Shown: positions 15,157-20,764 of the stretch, in pieces
Layout: each line of letters starts with the position of its first letter
Position numbering within the stretch: the stretch's first letter is position 1
Origin: a virus
DNA: 20,764 nucleotides
Virus record (IMG/VR): IMGVR_UViG_3300011118_000827
Location: 1-20,764 of that record
Direction: 5' to 3' (one strand)
Translations under genes and position numbers: made by a program
The notes under the pieces: model-generated
The model's database searches: none
What the model saw: the letters and a program-made list of their open reading frames with translations, nothing else
What the model was told of the DNA's origin: nothing

Positions 15157-15579
15157 ATGAGATTAAGAATGTTTTTAGAAGGCAAGATGAAACAACTTCA
15201 TATGGAAATTACGAATTTCCTAAAGAAGAATCCAAAACCAAAGGATACAGAAATTCACGCTCTTGCTGAAAAATTAGGAATGGACCCACATAAATTTGAA
15301 GAACAAGTTTATATGATACTTGGTGAGCTACTTAAAAAAGAAGATAAAATCCCGGGTGGTAGAGCAGATAAAATGACAGCAAAAGATATTGCTGATAAAC
15401 ATAAAGTTTCAGTTGAAGAAATTGAAAAACAAATAGCCATGGGTGTAAAAGTAGAAATGGAACATGTTGATAGTAAAGATTTAGCAAGAGAAATTTCTTT
15501 GGATCATCTTGAAGAAATGCCAGACTACTATACCAGATTAGCAAAAATGGAAAAGGAAGGTGGTGTATCACATGAGTAA
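15157..15579 (+). CDS. Hypothetical protein, DUF5661-like C-terminus (140 aa)
   Basis: The N-terminal half (residues 8-60) is a helical, winged-helix-like stretch (MEITNFLKKNPKP, IHALAEKLGMDPHKFEEQVYMILGEL, about 17-60). The second half has AKDIADKHKVSVEEIEKQI and then GVKVEMEHVDSKDLAREISLDHL with MPDYYTRLAKME. The latter resembles, from memory, the E-H-x-x-x-x-x-A-x-x-I-A-x-D-H-L-x-E-x-P-x-YY core of DUF5661 proteins common in phages and of unknown function. Start ATG 15157 with TAGGAG upstream. Overlaps the next gene by 8 bases. Function unknown. Confidence 0.75.
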   Translation: MRLRMFLEGKMKQLHMEITNFLKKNPKPKDTEIHALAEKLGMDPHKFEEQVYMILGELLKKEDKIPGGRADKMTAKDIADKHKVSVEEIEKQIAMGVKVEMEHVDSKDLAREISLDHLEEMPDYYTRLAKMEKEGGVSHE

Positions 15580-15760
15580 AGATATATTAAGTAAAATTAA
15601 TAAGCTTCTAATAGAAGAAGTTGACATGGGTAAATGGAAATGTCCATGTGGATGGGTCTATGATCCAAAAGATCATGGAGGAAAACCATTTAGTGAATGG
15701 CCAGGTCCATGTCCAGAAAGCGGTACACCAAAAAGTAAATTTAAAAAGTTAGGCGATTAA
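15572..15760 (+). CDS. Small rubredoxin-like protein with incomplete Cys set (62 aa)
   Basis: ATG 15572 is preferred (GGAAGG at 15555-15560); GTG 15560 sits on the ribosome site. After an 18-residue helix comes KWKCPCGWVYDPKDHGG, then WPGPCPESGTPKSKF, which follow the rubredoxin pattern (W-x-C-x-x-C-G-Y-x-YDP ... W-x-CP-x-CG-x-x-K-x-x-F). The first knuckle is C24-P-C26 with one residue missing, and the fourth Cys is Ser50, leaving three Cys plus His35. It may bind zinc or iron atypically, or be a structural remnant. It is coupled to the gp15-like gene by TAATG. Electron transfer is doubtful given the lost Cys. Confidence 0.7.
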   Translation: MSKDILSKINKLLIEEVDMGKWKCPCGWVYDPKDHGGKPFSEWPGPCPESGTPKSKFKKLGD

Positions 15761-16569
15761 TGAAAGGTTATTACTACTATGAAGTAATCAGGAAAATGAC
15801 TATCCAATTTCTTGATGCTTTCAATGATATACAAGTTAAAAGATTGCAGCCAGATAGCAGTACTGTAAGAGAGCTAGTACATGTTCCAATTAAGCTTGCG
15901 GTAAAAGAAAAATTCTGGTATTGGCTACAAGAACGTAAAGACGATGAAGTACTTCCAATGATAACTACTTGGTTGAGTACAATTGATTATGCTTCTGATA
16001 GACAAGTCAATACCTTTTATGAGTTATGCAAAAGTACTGATCCCGAAACTGGGACTTATGAAAAGTTTCCACATCCAACACCATATAACTTTACTTACTC
16101 TATGAACATTTGGTCCCTTTATCTATCTGATATTGACCAGATACTGGAACAAATTCTACCGTTCTTTGCACCACATATTTTTATACGTATTCGTATAGAT
16201 GAATTAGATATTGAATATGATATTAAAGTTATCTTTCAAAGCTGCACACCAGAACTAAGCCTTGAAATGCCTGACGACCAATACAGAGTAGTTAATTACT
16301 CACTTGAATTTGTTGCTCAAGCCTGGTTATTTAAACCAGCTGTAGAAGAAGGCGGTCTGATAAATTGTATATACACAAATTACTTTCCAACAGTAGAAGG
16401 ATTTGCTAGATCACTCACAGACACATCAAGTACTTTTTCATCTGGTGCTTCCGGTGGCGAGGCAACACAACTTTGTTGTTATTACGACCCAGATGCACAA
16501 ATCATATGTGATTATGAAACGTTTGGGCCTGGTGAATCATCAGGTGATGCCTGTCAGGAGGATACATAA
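15760..16569 (+). CDS. gp15: Tail completion / sheath stabiliser protein (T4 gp15-like)
   Basis: 269 residues, like T4 gp15 (272). gp15 forms the hexameric ring at the top of the tail, ends sheath and tube growth and joins the tail to the head. Matching blocks: the start (M-x-GYYYYEVIRKMTIQFLDAF, NDIQVKR, like GYFYNSSFRRYATLMGDLFSNIQIKR), VPIKLAVKEKFWYW, YSMNIWSLYLSDIDQILEQI, LPFFAPH, and IKVIFQSC with NYSLEFVAQAWLFKPA near 175-215. The C-terminal 50 residues are Ser/Gly/Cys-rich and family-variable. ATG 15760 overlaps the previous stop (TAATG). It ends TAATG with the tube-like gene. Confidence 0.88.
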   Translation: MKGYYYYEVIRKMTIQFLDAFNDIQVKRLQPDSSTVRELVHVPIKLAVKEKFWYWLQERKDDEVLPMITTWLSTIDYASDRQVNTFYELCKSTDPETGTYEKFPHPTPYNFTYSMNIWSLYLSDIDQILEQILPFFAPHIFIRIRIDELDIEYDIKVIFQSCTPELSLEMPDDQYRVVNYSLEFVAQAWLFKPAVEEGGLINCIYTNYFPTVEGFARSLTDTSSTFSSGASGGEATQLCCYYDPDAQIICDYETFGPGESSGDACQEDT

Positions 16570-17090
16570 TGCCATTAGTTTGCGCCGATAGTGGATTGGT
16601 AAATTTGGGTAAAGCGACACCAAGTAACTATGAGTTAATCATTCCAAAAATACCAACAGAAACTACAATATCTGCAATCAATCCACTCATACTAAATATT
16701 TTTAGTACTGTTATACCTAGTGTTTCCATAGCCGAAGAAGTATTGAGTTATCAAGCGGCCCAGACAAAACGTGCACAGGGACCATTGGTCTATGAACAAA
16801 TGTCAGTGAGTTTTGTCGTTGACTCTTTATTTGCAGACTGGAAAATTTTAGTAAACTGGTTGAAGTATATAAATGATAACTCAGAAAAAATGGCAGAGCT
16901 GCATAAAGAATATTCAGTAGACGCAACGCTTGCAATTACTGATAACTACAGACAACCACTTATGGCTATAAGATTTGTAAGCCTCTGGCCTATAACTGTA
17001 GCTGAAGTAGGATTGAGTCAAAGAGAAGGTGAGAGCCAGTTAGAATGTTCAGCGACATTCAACTACGATTACTTTTTAATAGAAGATTAA
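16569..17090 (+). CDS. Tail-tube-fold protein upstream of the sheath (gp19/gp54-like)
   Basis: 173 residues. The pattern YELIIPKIP (22-30), IFSTVIPSVSIAEEV (43-57), RAQGPLVYEQMSVSFVVDS and WKILVNWLKYIND resembles the tail tube and tube-like baseplate proteins of T4-like phages (FxVxIPxx ... VPSITL ... P-x-x-x-EPLNITFLVDEDLKNYLEIHNWM). A second tube-type gene, the likely main tube protein, lies after the sheath at 19054. This copy may be the tube initiator (gp48/gp54-like) or a tail cap component; I cannot decide. Start ATG 16569 within TAATG, AGGAGG at 16557-16562. It ends before a late promoter pair. Confidence 0.6.
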   Translation: MPLVCADSGLVNLGKATPSNYELIIPKIPTETTISAINPLILNIFSTVIPSVSIAEEVLSYQAAQTKRAQGPLVYEQMSVSFVVDSLFADWKILVNWLKYINDNSEKMAELHKEYSVDATLAITDNYRQPLMAIRFVSLWPITVAEVGLSQREGESQLECSATFNYDYFLIED

Positions 17091-17097
17091 TAAAAAC

Positions 17098-17121
17098 TAT
17101 AAATATGACTAAATATAAATA
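17098..17121 (+). promoter_or_regulatory. Tandem late promoter motifs before the sheath gene
   Basis: Two exact TATAAATA octamers at 17098-17105 and 17114-17121, 16 bases apart, ahead of the sheath gene, whose product is needed in the highest tail copy number. Either or both may act as late promoters. Confidence 0.6.
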
Positions 17122-17139
17122 GTAAAGTGAACAAAAGCT

Positions 17140-17158
17140 TGCCTGAGAAATTCAGGCA
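17140..17158 (+). other. 5'-leader hairpin of the sheath gene
   Basis: TGCCTGA (17140-17146), loop GAAAT, TCAGGCA (17152-17158): a 7-bp stem with no T-tract, ending three bases before the AGGAGG ribosome site (17161-17166). A transcript from the TATAAATA motifs would carry it near its 5' end, where it could protect the message or shape ribosome access. Confidence 0.6.
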
Positions 17159-17172
17159 TAAGGAGGAAAGAA

Positions 17173-18999
17173 ATGGCACTATACTTAAGCCCACTAGTAG
17201 ATGTCAACGAGATTGACCTATCTACTACAATTCCAGCTGTGGCAACCTCCATAGGTGTATTGGTTTTAAGAAATACATGGAAAGGTCCGGAACTAAAAAG
17301 ACAACTAGTAAACAATATAGATGAGTTGATTGAGATATTTGGTGAACCAGAAGATGCATCATATCAAGATATTTTTTCTGGTATAGGATTCTTGAAATAT
17401 GGTATTAATTTGTATTGCACAAGAGCATTAGCTCCAAGTGCAACATTTGCTGGTCTATATGGAATAACAGCATCAGCAGGAACACTAACCCAATATACTT
17501 CTGGAAATGCTTATCAATTAAGTGACTTCGCATCAGAGGACTCAGATGAGTTCAATAACGAAAGCACTGTATTTGATCCAGGCAGGCCAGACTTTGGAGC
17601 CGAAGTAGCTTTCATTGCGAAGGACAGAGGTGAATGGGGTGACTACGTACAAATAGCTTATGTAGGCAGAGATGTTTATAACGGTGTTAGAAGAACTAGT
17701 GATGGATCATCAGGAGGAGGAACATCCGCTGCATCGTTAGGTATTTCAGCAAGTCTTTATGATGATATTGCTGATATTGATAAAGCCTTTAACACTGATG
17801 ATTCCGGGAAAAAACAATTCTTAGTAATTGTAAGAACAGCACAACAAGAAGACTTGAATCTAAATCCTGTTCCTTATCAAGTAGTAGAGTCTCATTTAGT
17901 ATCAACGGACCCACGATCCATTGATGATGGAGGCCAAAATACATATGCACCAATTTGGATTAACATAGTTTCAGATGTTATAAGAATGGCTGCATCACAG
18001 TCTGCGGGCTTTGATAATAAAAACATGAGTGCTGTTTATACAGCTGACTACTCAAATATGGGTGGGGGTGTAAGAGATCAAGGAGATTCTGTAACTGACG
18101 CAGATATTATAGAAGCCTATGAGTTATACTGTGACCCAGAAGTAGTAGATGTTAACATCTTTATTGATGGAGCCAAATCAACAACTGTTCAAACAGAAAT
18201 CGCAGCTATTTGCGAGAGTAGAGCAGATGCAATGGCCTGTCTTGATGTACCATACTCACTAGTAGTATTTAATAAAGGAAACGAAGCAACAGATTGTAGA
18301 GATTTTAGAATTGGAGAACATAGTACTTATAACTTAAATCTAAATACAAGTTATGCAGCACTATATGCTCAATGGCTAAATGTATATGATAAATGGAATG
18401 CAGTATACCGTTGGGTACCATCTTCGGGATACGCTGCAGGAATTTTCGCAAACACAGATGATGTAACCGATCCTTGGTTTGCACCTGCAGGACTCAACAG
18501 AGGTATTCTAAATAATATTAGAAAGCTAGCTTGGAATCCAACTCTTGGTGAAAGAGATATTCTTTACAAGAACGGTTTGAATCCAATTGTATCATTCGCC
18601 GGACAAGGAAAAGTTGTCTGGGGTCAAAAAGATATGCTGGATAGGAACTCTGCTTTTAATAGAATTAACGTTAGAAGATTATTTATGATTATAGGAAAAT
18701 CAGTATCAACAGCATTGAAGTACTTTCTATTCGAACCTAATGACTCATTCACAAGGTTACAAATTATCAACATGGTCGATCCTTTCCTTAGAGATATTAA
18801 GGGTAGAAGGGGAGTCTATGACTACATGATAGTTTGTGATGAAAGAAATAACACACCAGAAAGAATAGATAGAAACGAATTGTGGTGTGACATTTACATC
18901 AAACCTACAAGAGCAGCAGAATTTATAGTACTTAACTTAATAGCTACCAAGACTGGAGCATCATTCACAGAATTGATAGCGGCACAATCACCACAATAA
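17173..18999 (+). CDS. gp18: Tail sheath protein (T4 gp18-like)
   Basis: 608 residues (T4 gp18: 659). Subunits form the contractile tube around the tail tube. N-terminal signature SPLVDVNEIDLSTTIPAVATSIGVLVLRNTWKGP (residues about 6-39) and the following NNIDELIEIFGEP, and the C-terminal fold with LFEPNDSFTRLQIINMVDPFLRDI, GVYDYMIVCDERNNTPERIDRNELWCDIYIKPTRAAEFIVLNL are classic for contractile sheaths (given here as marks of position, about 515-600). The middle (residues 100-420) is the variable surface domain. Start ATG 17173 with AGGAGG at 17161-17166. A GC-rich hairpin and the tube gene follow. Confidence 0.96.
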   Translation: MALYLSPLVDVNEIDLSTTIPAVATSIGVLVLRNTWKGPELKRQLVNNIDELIEIFGEPEDASYQDIFSGIGFLKYGINLYCTRALAPSATFAGLYGITASAGTLTQYTSGNAYQLSDFASEDSDEFNNESTVFDPGRPDFGAEVAFIAKDRGEWGDYVQIAYVGRDVYNGVRRTSDGSSGGGTSAASLGISASLYDDIADIDKAFNTDDSGKKQFLVIVRTAQQEDLNLNPVPYQVVESHLVSTDPRSIDDGGQNTYAPIWINIVSDVIRMAASQSAGFDNKNMSAVYTADYSNMGGGVRDQGDSVTDADIIEAYELYCDPEVVDVNIFIDGAKSTTVQTEIAAICESRADAMACLDVPYSLVVFNKGNEATDCRDFRIGEHSTYNLNLNTSYAALYAQWLNVYDKWNAVYRWVPSSGYAAGIFANTDDVTDPWFAPAGLNRGILNNIRKLAWNPTLGERDILYKNGLNPIVSFAGQGKVVWGQKDMLDRNSAFNRINVRRLFMIIGKSVSTALKYFLFEPNDSFTRLQIINMVDPFLRDIKGRRGVYDYMIVCDERNNTPERIDRNELWCDIYIKPTRAAEFIVLNLIATKTGASFTELIAAQSPQ

Positions 19000-19005
19000 T
19001 AAAAA

Positions 19006-19027
19006 TGGGGGAGAACACTCTCCCCCA
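19006..19027 (+). other. GC-rich hairpin between sheath and tube genes, no T-tract
   Basis: TGGGGGAG (19006-19013), loop AACACT, CTCCCCCA (19020-19027): an 8-bp stem of mainly G-C pairs. Because no run of T follows, it should not be an efficient intrinsic terminator. It may stabilise the 3' end of the sheath message or give partial attenuation, setting the sheath:tube ratio. Confidence 0.75.
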
Positions 19028-19053
19028 AGTAACAAATAGGAGAGCAAAATAAA

Positions 19054-19608
19054 ATGCCATCATTAGATAGTTTCAATATTGAAAAATTCAAAGCAAAGTT
19101 TGGAGACGGAGCGAAAGGTTCCCTGTTCTATTTTCAGCCTCAATGGCCAGCCGGTGTAGAAACTTCATTGAGTCCAGAAGATGTTATTTATTTGGTTAAA
19201 ACGGCAACGATTCCAGATACGACACTCGACGAAGCAACTATCAACTGGCAAGGATTTGACTACAAGTATGCAACTAAACATACATATGCCGACCTAGCAG
19301 TAACATTCTATGTAGACTTAGAAGCAAAAGTAAGAATGTTATTTGAAAACTGGTCAAATCTAGTACATGATCCTTTATCAAATGTATGGGCGACAACAGC
19401 CGAGTATATGATGGATCAAAAACTACAGATGGTTGGTTATCAAGGTCAAACAATTATGGAATTTACTATGCACCACGCATATCCAAAAGCAATTGGAACA
19501 ATTGCTATGGATTATGCTTCAAATGAATATCTTACATTTGATGTAACATTTTCATATCTATACCATACATTGTCGTTCAACGAAACAGGTGGAGCAGTAA
19601 ACGTATAA
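19054..19608 (+). CDS. gp19: Tail tube protein (T4 gp19-like)
   Basis: 184 residues (T4 gp19: 163). It forms the inner tail tube through which DNA is delivered. It lies directly after the sheath gene, as in T4. Visible pattern: FYFQPQWPAG, VIYLVKTATIPDTTLDEATI (about 46-65), then a strand-rich part with DLAVTFYVDLEAKVRMLFENW (residues 90-110), WATTAEYMMDQKLQMVGYQG and YPKAIGTIAMDYASNEYLTFDVTFSY at the end; the late YPxxIGxIxMDYxSNE-LxTFxVTFxY motif is typical of tube proteins. Start ATG 19054 with AGGAGAG upstream. Another tube-fold gene lies at 16569. Confidence 0.9.
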   Translation: MPSLDSFNIEKFKAKFGDGAKGSLFYFQPQWPAGVETSLSPEDVIYLVKTATIPDTTLDEATINWQGFDYKYATKHTYADLAVTFYVDLEAKVRMLFENWSNLVHDPLSNVWATTAEYMMDQKLQMVGYQGQTIMEFTMHHAYPKAIGTIAMDYASNEYLTFDVTFSYLYHTLSFNETGGAVNV

Positions 19609-19629
19609 AATAAATAAGTGAGGTAAAAA

Positions 19630-20394
19630 ATGTTAGAACAACAACAAAAGCAACAAGCAAAGTTCCGTAATATACTTAATGTGTATAGTTTCACTTGTGA
19701 GTTACCAGGCTCAGGTGAAGAAGTAGAATTTAAACCATTAACAACCGGACAACTAAAAAGACTTTTAACATATGAAAACGAAAAAAATCCGGCCATTCAA
19801 GAAAACGCAATAGATGAAATAATTAACTCAGCCATTATAACAAATGGTATGTCATCGGAAAAAATGTTTCTTGAAGATAGATTTTTCTTCTTAATCCAAG
19901 TAAGAAAGAAGTCAAAAGGTGAAATCATTGAATTTACTAATGACTGCTCGGAATGTAAATCCCAAAGTCTTATTAGATTAGATTTAGGTGATCTTCCAAT
20001 TATTAATAAGAAGGAAGATGAAGATAATGAATTAGATTTAAATAATGGAATAAAAGTTAAATTAAAACATATAACTCGTGGAGAACAAAAACAAATTCAT
20101 CCTCGAGTTTTCAAAGGATTATCTGAAACACAAATGGGTGCTGAGATGCAATTATTCACAACTGCAATCGGTATAGAATCTGTAACAACAGAAGACTTTG
20201 GTGAAGAAACAGAATTAACTTTAGATGATAAAAAGTACTTAATAGAAAACATACCAACAAATGAGTATCAAAAGATATTAGACTGGAGCGAAGACAACTT
20301 TTTTGGAGTTAAATTTGACACTCAATTTAGTTGTGTTCACTGCCGTCACACAGAAAAAATTGACATACCAATGGAACAGGCTTTTTTTTTCTAA
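19630..20394 (+). CDS. gp26: T4 gp26-type baseplate/tail assembly protein (T4_baseplate family), frame 0 product
   Basis: 254 residues. Resembles the T4 baseplate hub assembly family (PF12322 by recall): FTCELPGSGEEVEFKPLTTGQLKRLL (residues 18-43), LIQVRKKSKGEIIEF near 88-102, and two Cys pairs, C106-x-x-C109 (CSEC) and C235-x-x-C238 (CVHC), probably a zinc site; the blocks VDL/LGDLPI follow the first pair. It lies between tail tube and the presumed tape measure, the position of tail assembly chaperone G in lambda-like tails. The gene ends GCT TTT TTT TTC TAA, a slippery site at the very stop (see the next entry). ATG 19630 has GAGG at 19619-19623. Confidence 0.85.
   Translation: MLEQQQKQQAKFRNILNVYSFTCELPGSGEEVEFKPLTTGQLKRLLTYENEKNPAIQENAIDEIINSAIITNGMSSEKMFLEDRFFFLIQVRKKSKGEIIEFTNDCSECKSQSLIRLDLGDLPIINKKEDEDNELDLNNGIKVKLKHITRGEQKQIHPRVFKGLSETQMGAEMQLFTTAIGIESVTTEDFGEETELTLDDKKYLIENIPTNEYQKILDWSEDNFFGVKFDTQFSCVHCRHTEKIDIPMEQAFFF
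20382..20391 (+). other. Candidate -1 ribosomal frameshift site (T9C)
   Basis: Nine T then C: in the reading frame GCT TTT TTT TTC TAA, giving the canonical heptamers T TTT TTT (20382-20388) and T TTT TTC (20385-20391) with the stop codon next. A -1 slip gives ...Phe-Leu-Thr-Lys-Met-Phe-Glu and continues through 58 more codons to 20576 with no stop in between. No clear downstream pseudoknot was seen. Confidence 0.65.
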
Positions 20395-20399
20395 CGAAA

Positions 20400-20576
20400 A
20401 TGTTTGAAACAACTCTTGATGGAATAATTGATGACCAATATTGGCTATCAAGAAGAGCTCATATTAGTATATCTGAATCAAATGAAATGGCAGAGTTTGA
20501 ACGATTGTTTTTTGTTAGCTTACTTCTTAGAGATATTAAAGAAGAAAGAGAATCATATGAAGGATTAAGTAAATAA
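20400..20576 (+). CDS. 58-codon ORF, probably the -1 frameshift extension (GT-like) of the gp26-type gene
   Basis: From ATG 20400 the ORF encodes 58 residues with FETTLDGIIDDQYWLSRRAH, then MAEFERLFFVSLLLRDIKEERE. The end resembles the short T parts of tail assembly chaperones and the small ORF after gp26 in other T4-like phages, where a conserved E-R-x-F/W-x-x-x-L-x-x-x-x-x-E-x-E helix is common (from memory). No ribosome site precedes the ATG (the upstream bases are the T-tract and CTAACGAAA), so expression by frameshifting from the gp26-like frame is more likely than independent start. Followed by an intrinsic terminator. Confidence 0.7.
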   Translation: MFETTLDGIIDDQYWLSRRAHISISESNEMAEFERLFFVSLLLRDIKEERESYEGLSK

Positions 20577-20605
20577 GAGCTCACTTAGCCAATGGCTAAT
20601 GGATC

Positions 20606-20640
20606 AAAAGGTCTCAAGACTCTACTTGAGACCTTTTTTT
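20606..20640 (+). terminator. Intrinsic terminator before the last gene
   Basis: AAAAGGTCTCAAG (20606-20618), loop ACTCTA, CTTGAGACCTTTT, with T continuing to 20640: a 13-bp stem plus T-tract. It ends the sheath-tube-gp26 transcript. A smaller hairpin (TTAGCC/GGCTAA, 20585-20598) lies just upstream. Confidence 0.93.
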
Positions 20641-20653
20641 ATTAGAGGATTAA

Positions 20654-20764
20654 ATGGCACAACAAGATACTAACTTACCAGAGATTAATAAAGGAATCCA
20701 ACAGGTAGTAAAAATACTATCCATTGGGGCGAGCCCGGCTGACCAGAAGAAGCTTGCAGAAATG
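20654..20764 (+). CDS. N-terminus of a gene running off the window; possible tape measure protein
   Basis: ATG 20654 with AGAGGA at 20644-20649; 37 codons are visible (MAQQDTNLPEINKGIQQVVK, then ILSIGASPADQKKLAEM) and no stop. The visible part is hydrophilic and helical with no diagnostic motif. Directly after tube and chaperone-like genes the next gene is usually the tape measure, so that is the positional guess, with baseplate hub proteins as alternatives. Confidence 0.6.
   Translation, partial: MAQQDTNLPEINKGIQQVVKILSIGASPADQKKLAEM

Noticed and set aside
16403-16591. 62-codon ORF over the end of the gp15-like gene
   Set aside because: Out of frame overlap with a recognised gene and the following coupled start; no ribosome site.
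1-20764. tRNA, CRISPR array, insertion sequence, integrase or origin
   Set aside because: None visible: no cloverleaf-like segments, no regularly spaced repeats, and no transposase or integrase motifs on either strand.

Overview
The window is a stretch of the late (virion morphogenesis) region of a T4-like contractile-tailed phage. Every supportable gene is on the + strand, genes are packed with short gaps or overlaps, and the base composition is A+T-rich. The backbone is recognisable from the proteins: portal (gp20-like), a small acidic core protein (gp67-like), prohead protease (gp21-like), scaffold (gp22-like), major capsid protein (gp23-like), small terminase (gp16-like), large terminase (gp17-like), neck proteins (gp13/gp14-like), tail-completion protein (gp15-like), sheath (gp18-like), tube (gp19-like) and a gp26-type protein that probably acts in tail or baseplate assembly. 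The host cannot be read from the sequence. The strong AGGAGG-type ribosome sites and the Bacillus-style YhbH and SpoVR homologues fit a Firmicute or another bacterium with that gene set, but this is inference.

Layout: 1-443 is the end of an unidentified gene. 474-5090 is the head block (portal, core, protease, scaffold, capsid), closed by a strong terminator. 5150-11656 is the unusual part. A sigma70-type promoter reads into terS and a prkA gene, followed by a terminator. A second, near-identical promoter then reads into small membrane ORFs, a yhbH (DUF444) gene, a 71-codon ORF and a spoVR gene, followed by another terminator. 11689-17090 holds terL, the neck and tail-completion genes and several small unknowns. 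17173-20764 holds sheath, tube, the gp26-like gene with a probable -1 frameshift extension, a terminator, and the first 37 codons of a gene that by position may be the tape measure.

The standout is the complete PrkA-YhbH-SpoVR set, a bacterial stationary-phase/sporulation module, lying between the two terminase subunit genes of a phage. It has its own paired host-type promoters and its own terminators, whereas flanking structural genes carry exact TATAAATA (T4 late promoter) motifs. The simplest reading is that the phage expresses this AAA+ kinase / VWA / SpoVR machine outside the purely late programme, perhaps to manage starved or differentiating hosts; that role is inference. Other notable items are a T9 slippery site joining the gp26-like ORF to a 58-codon ORF (G/GT chaperone logic in a T4-like phage), a degenerate rubredoxin-like protein, a probably leaderless membrane ORF overlapping another small gene, and several hairpins at gene borders. 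No tRNA, rRNA, CRISPR array, insertion sequence or minus-strand gene was found, and no gap exceeds 300 bases.
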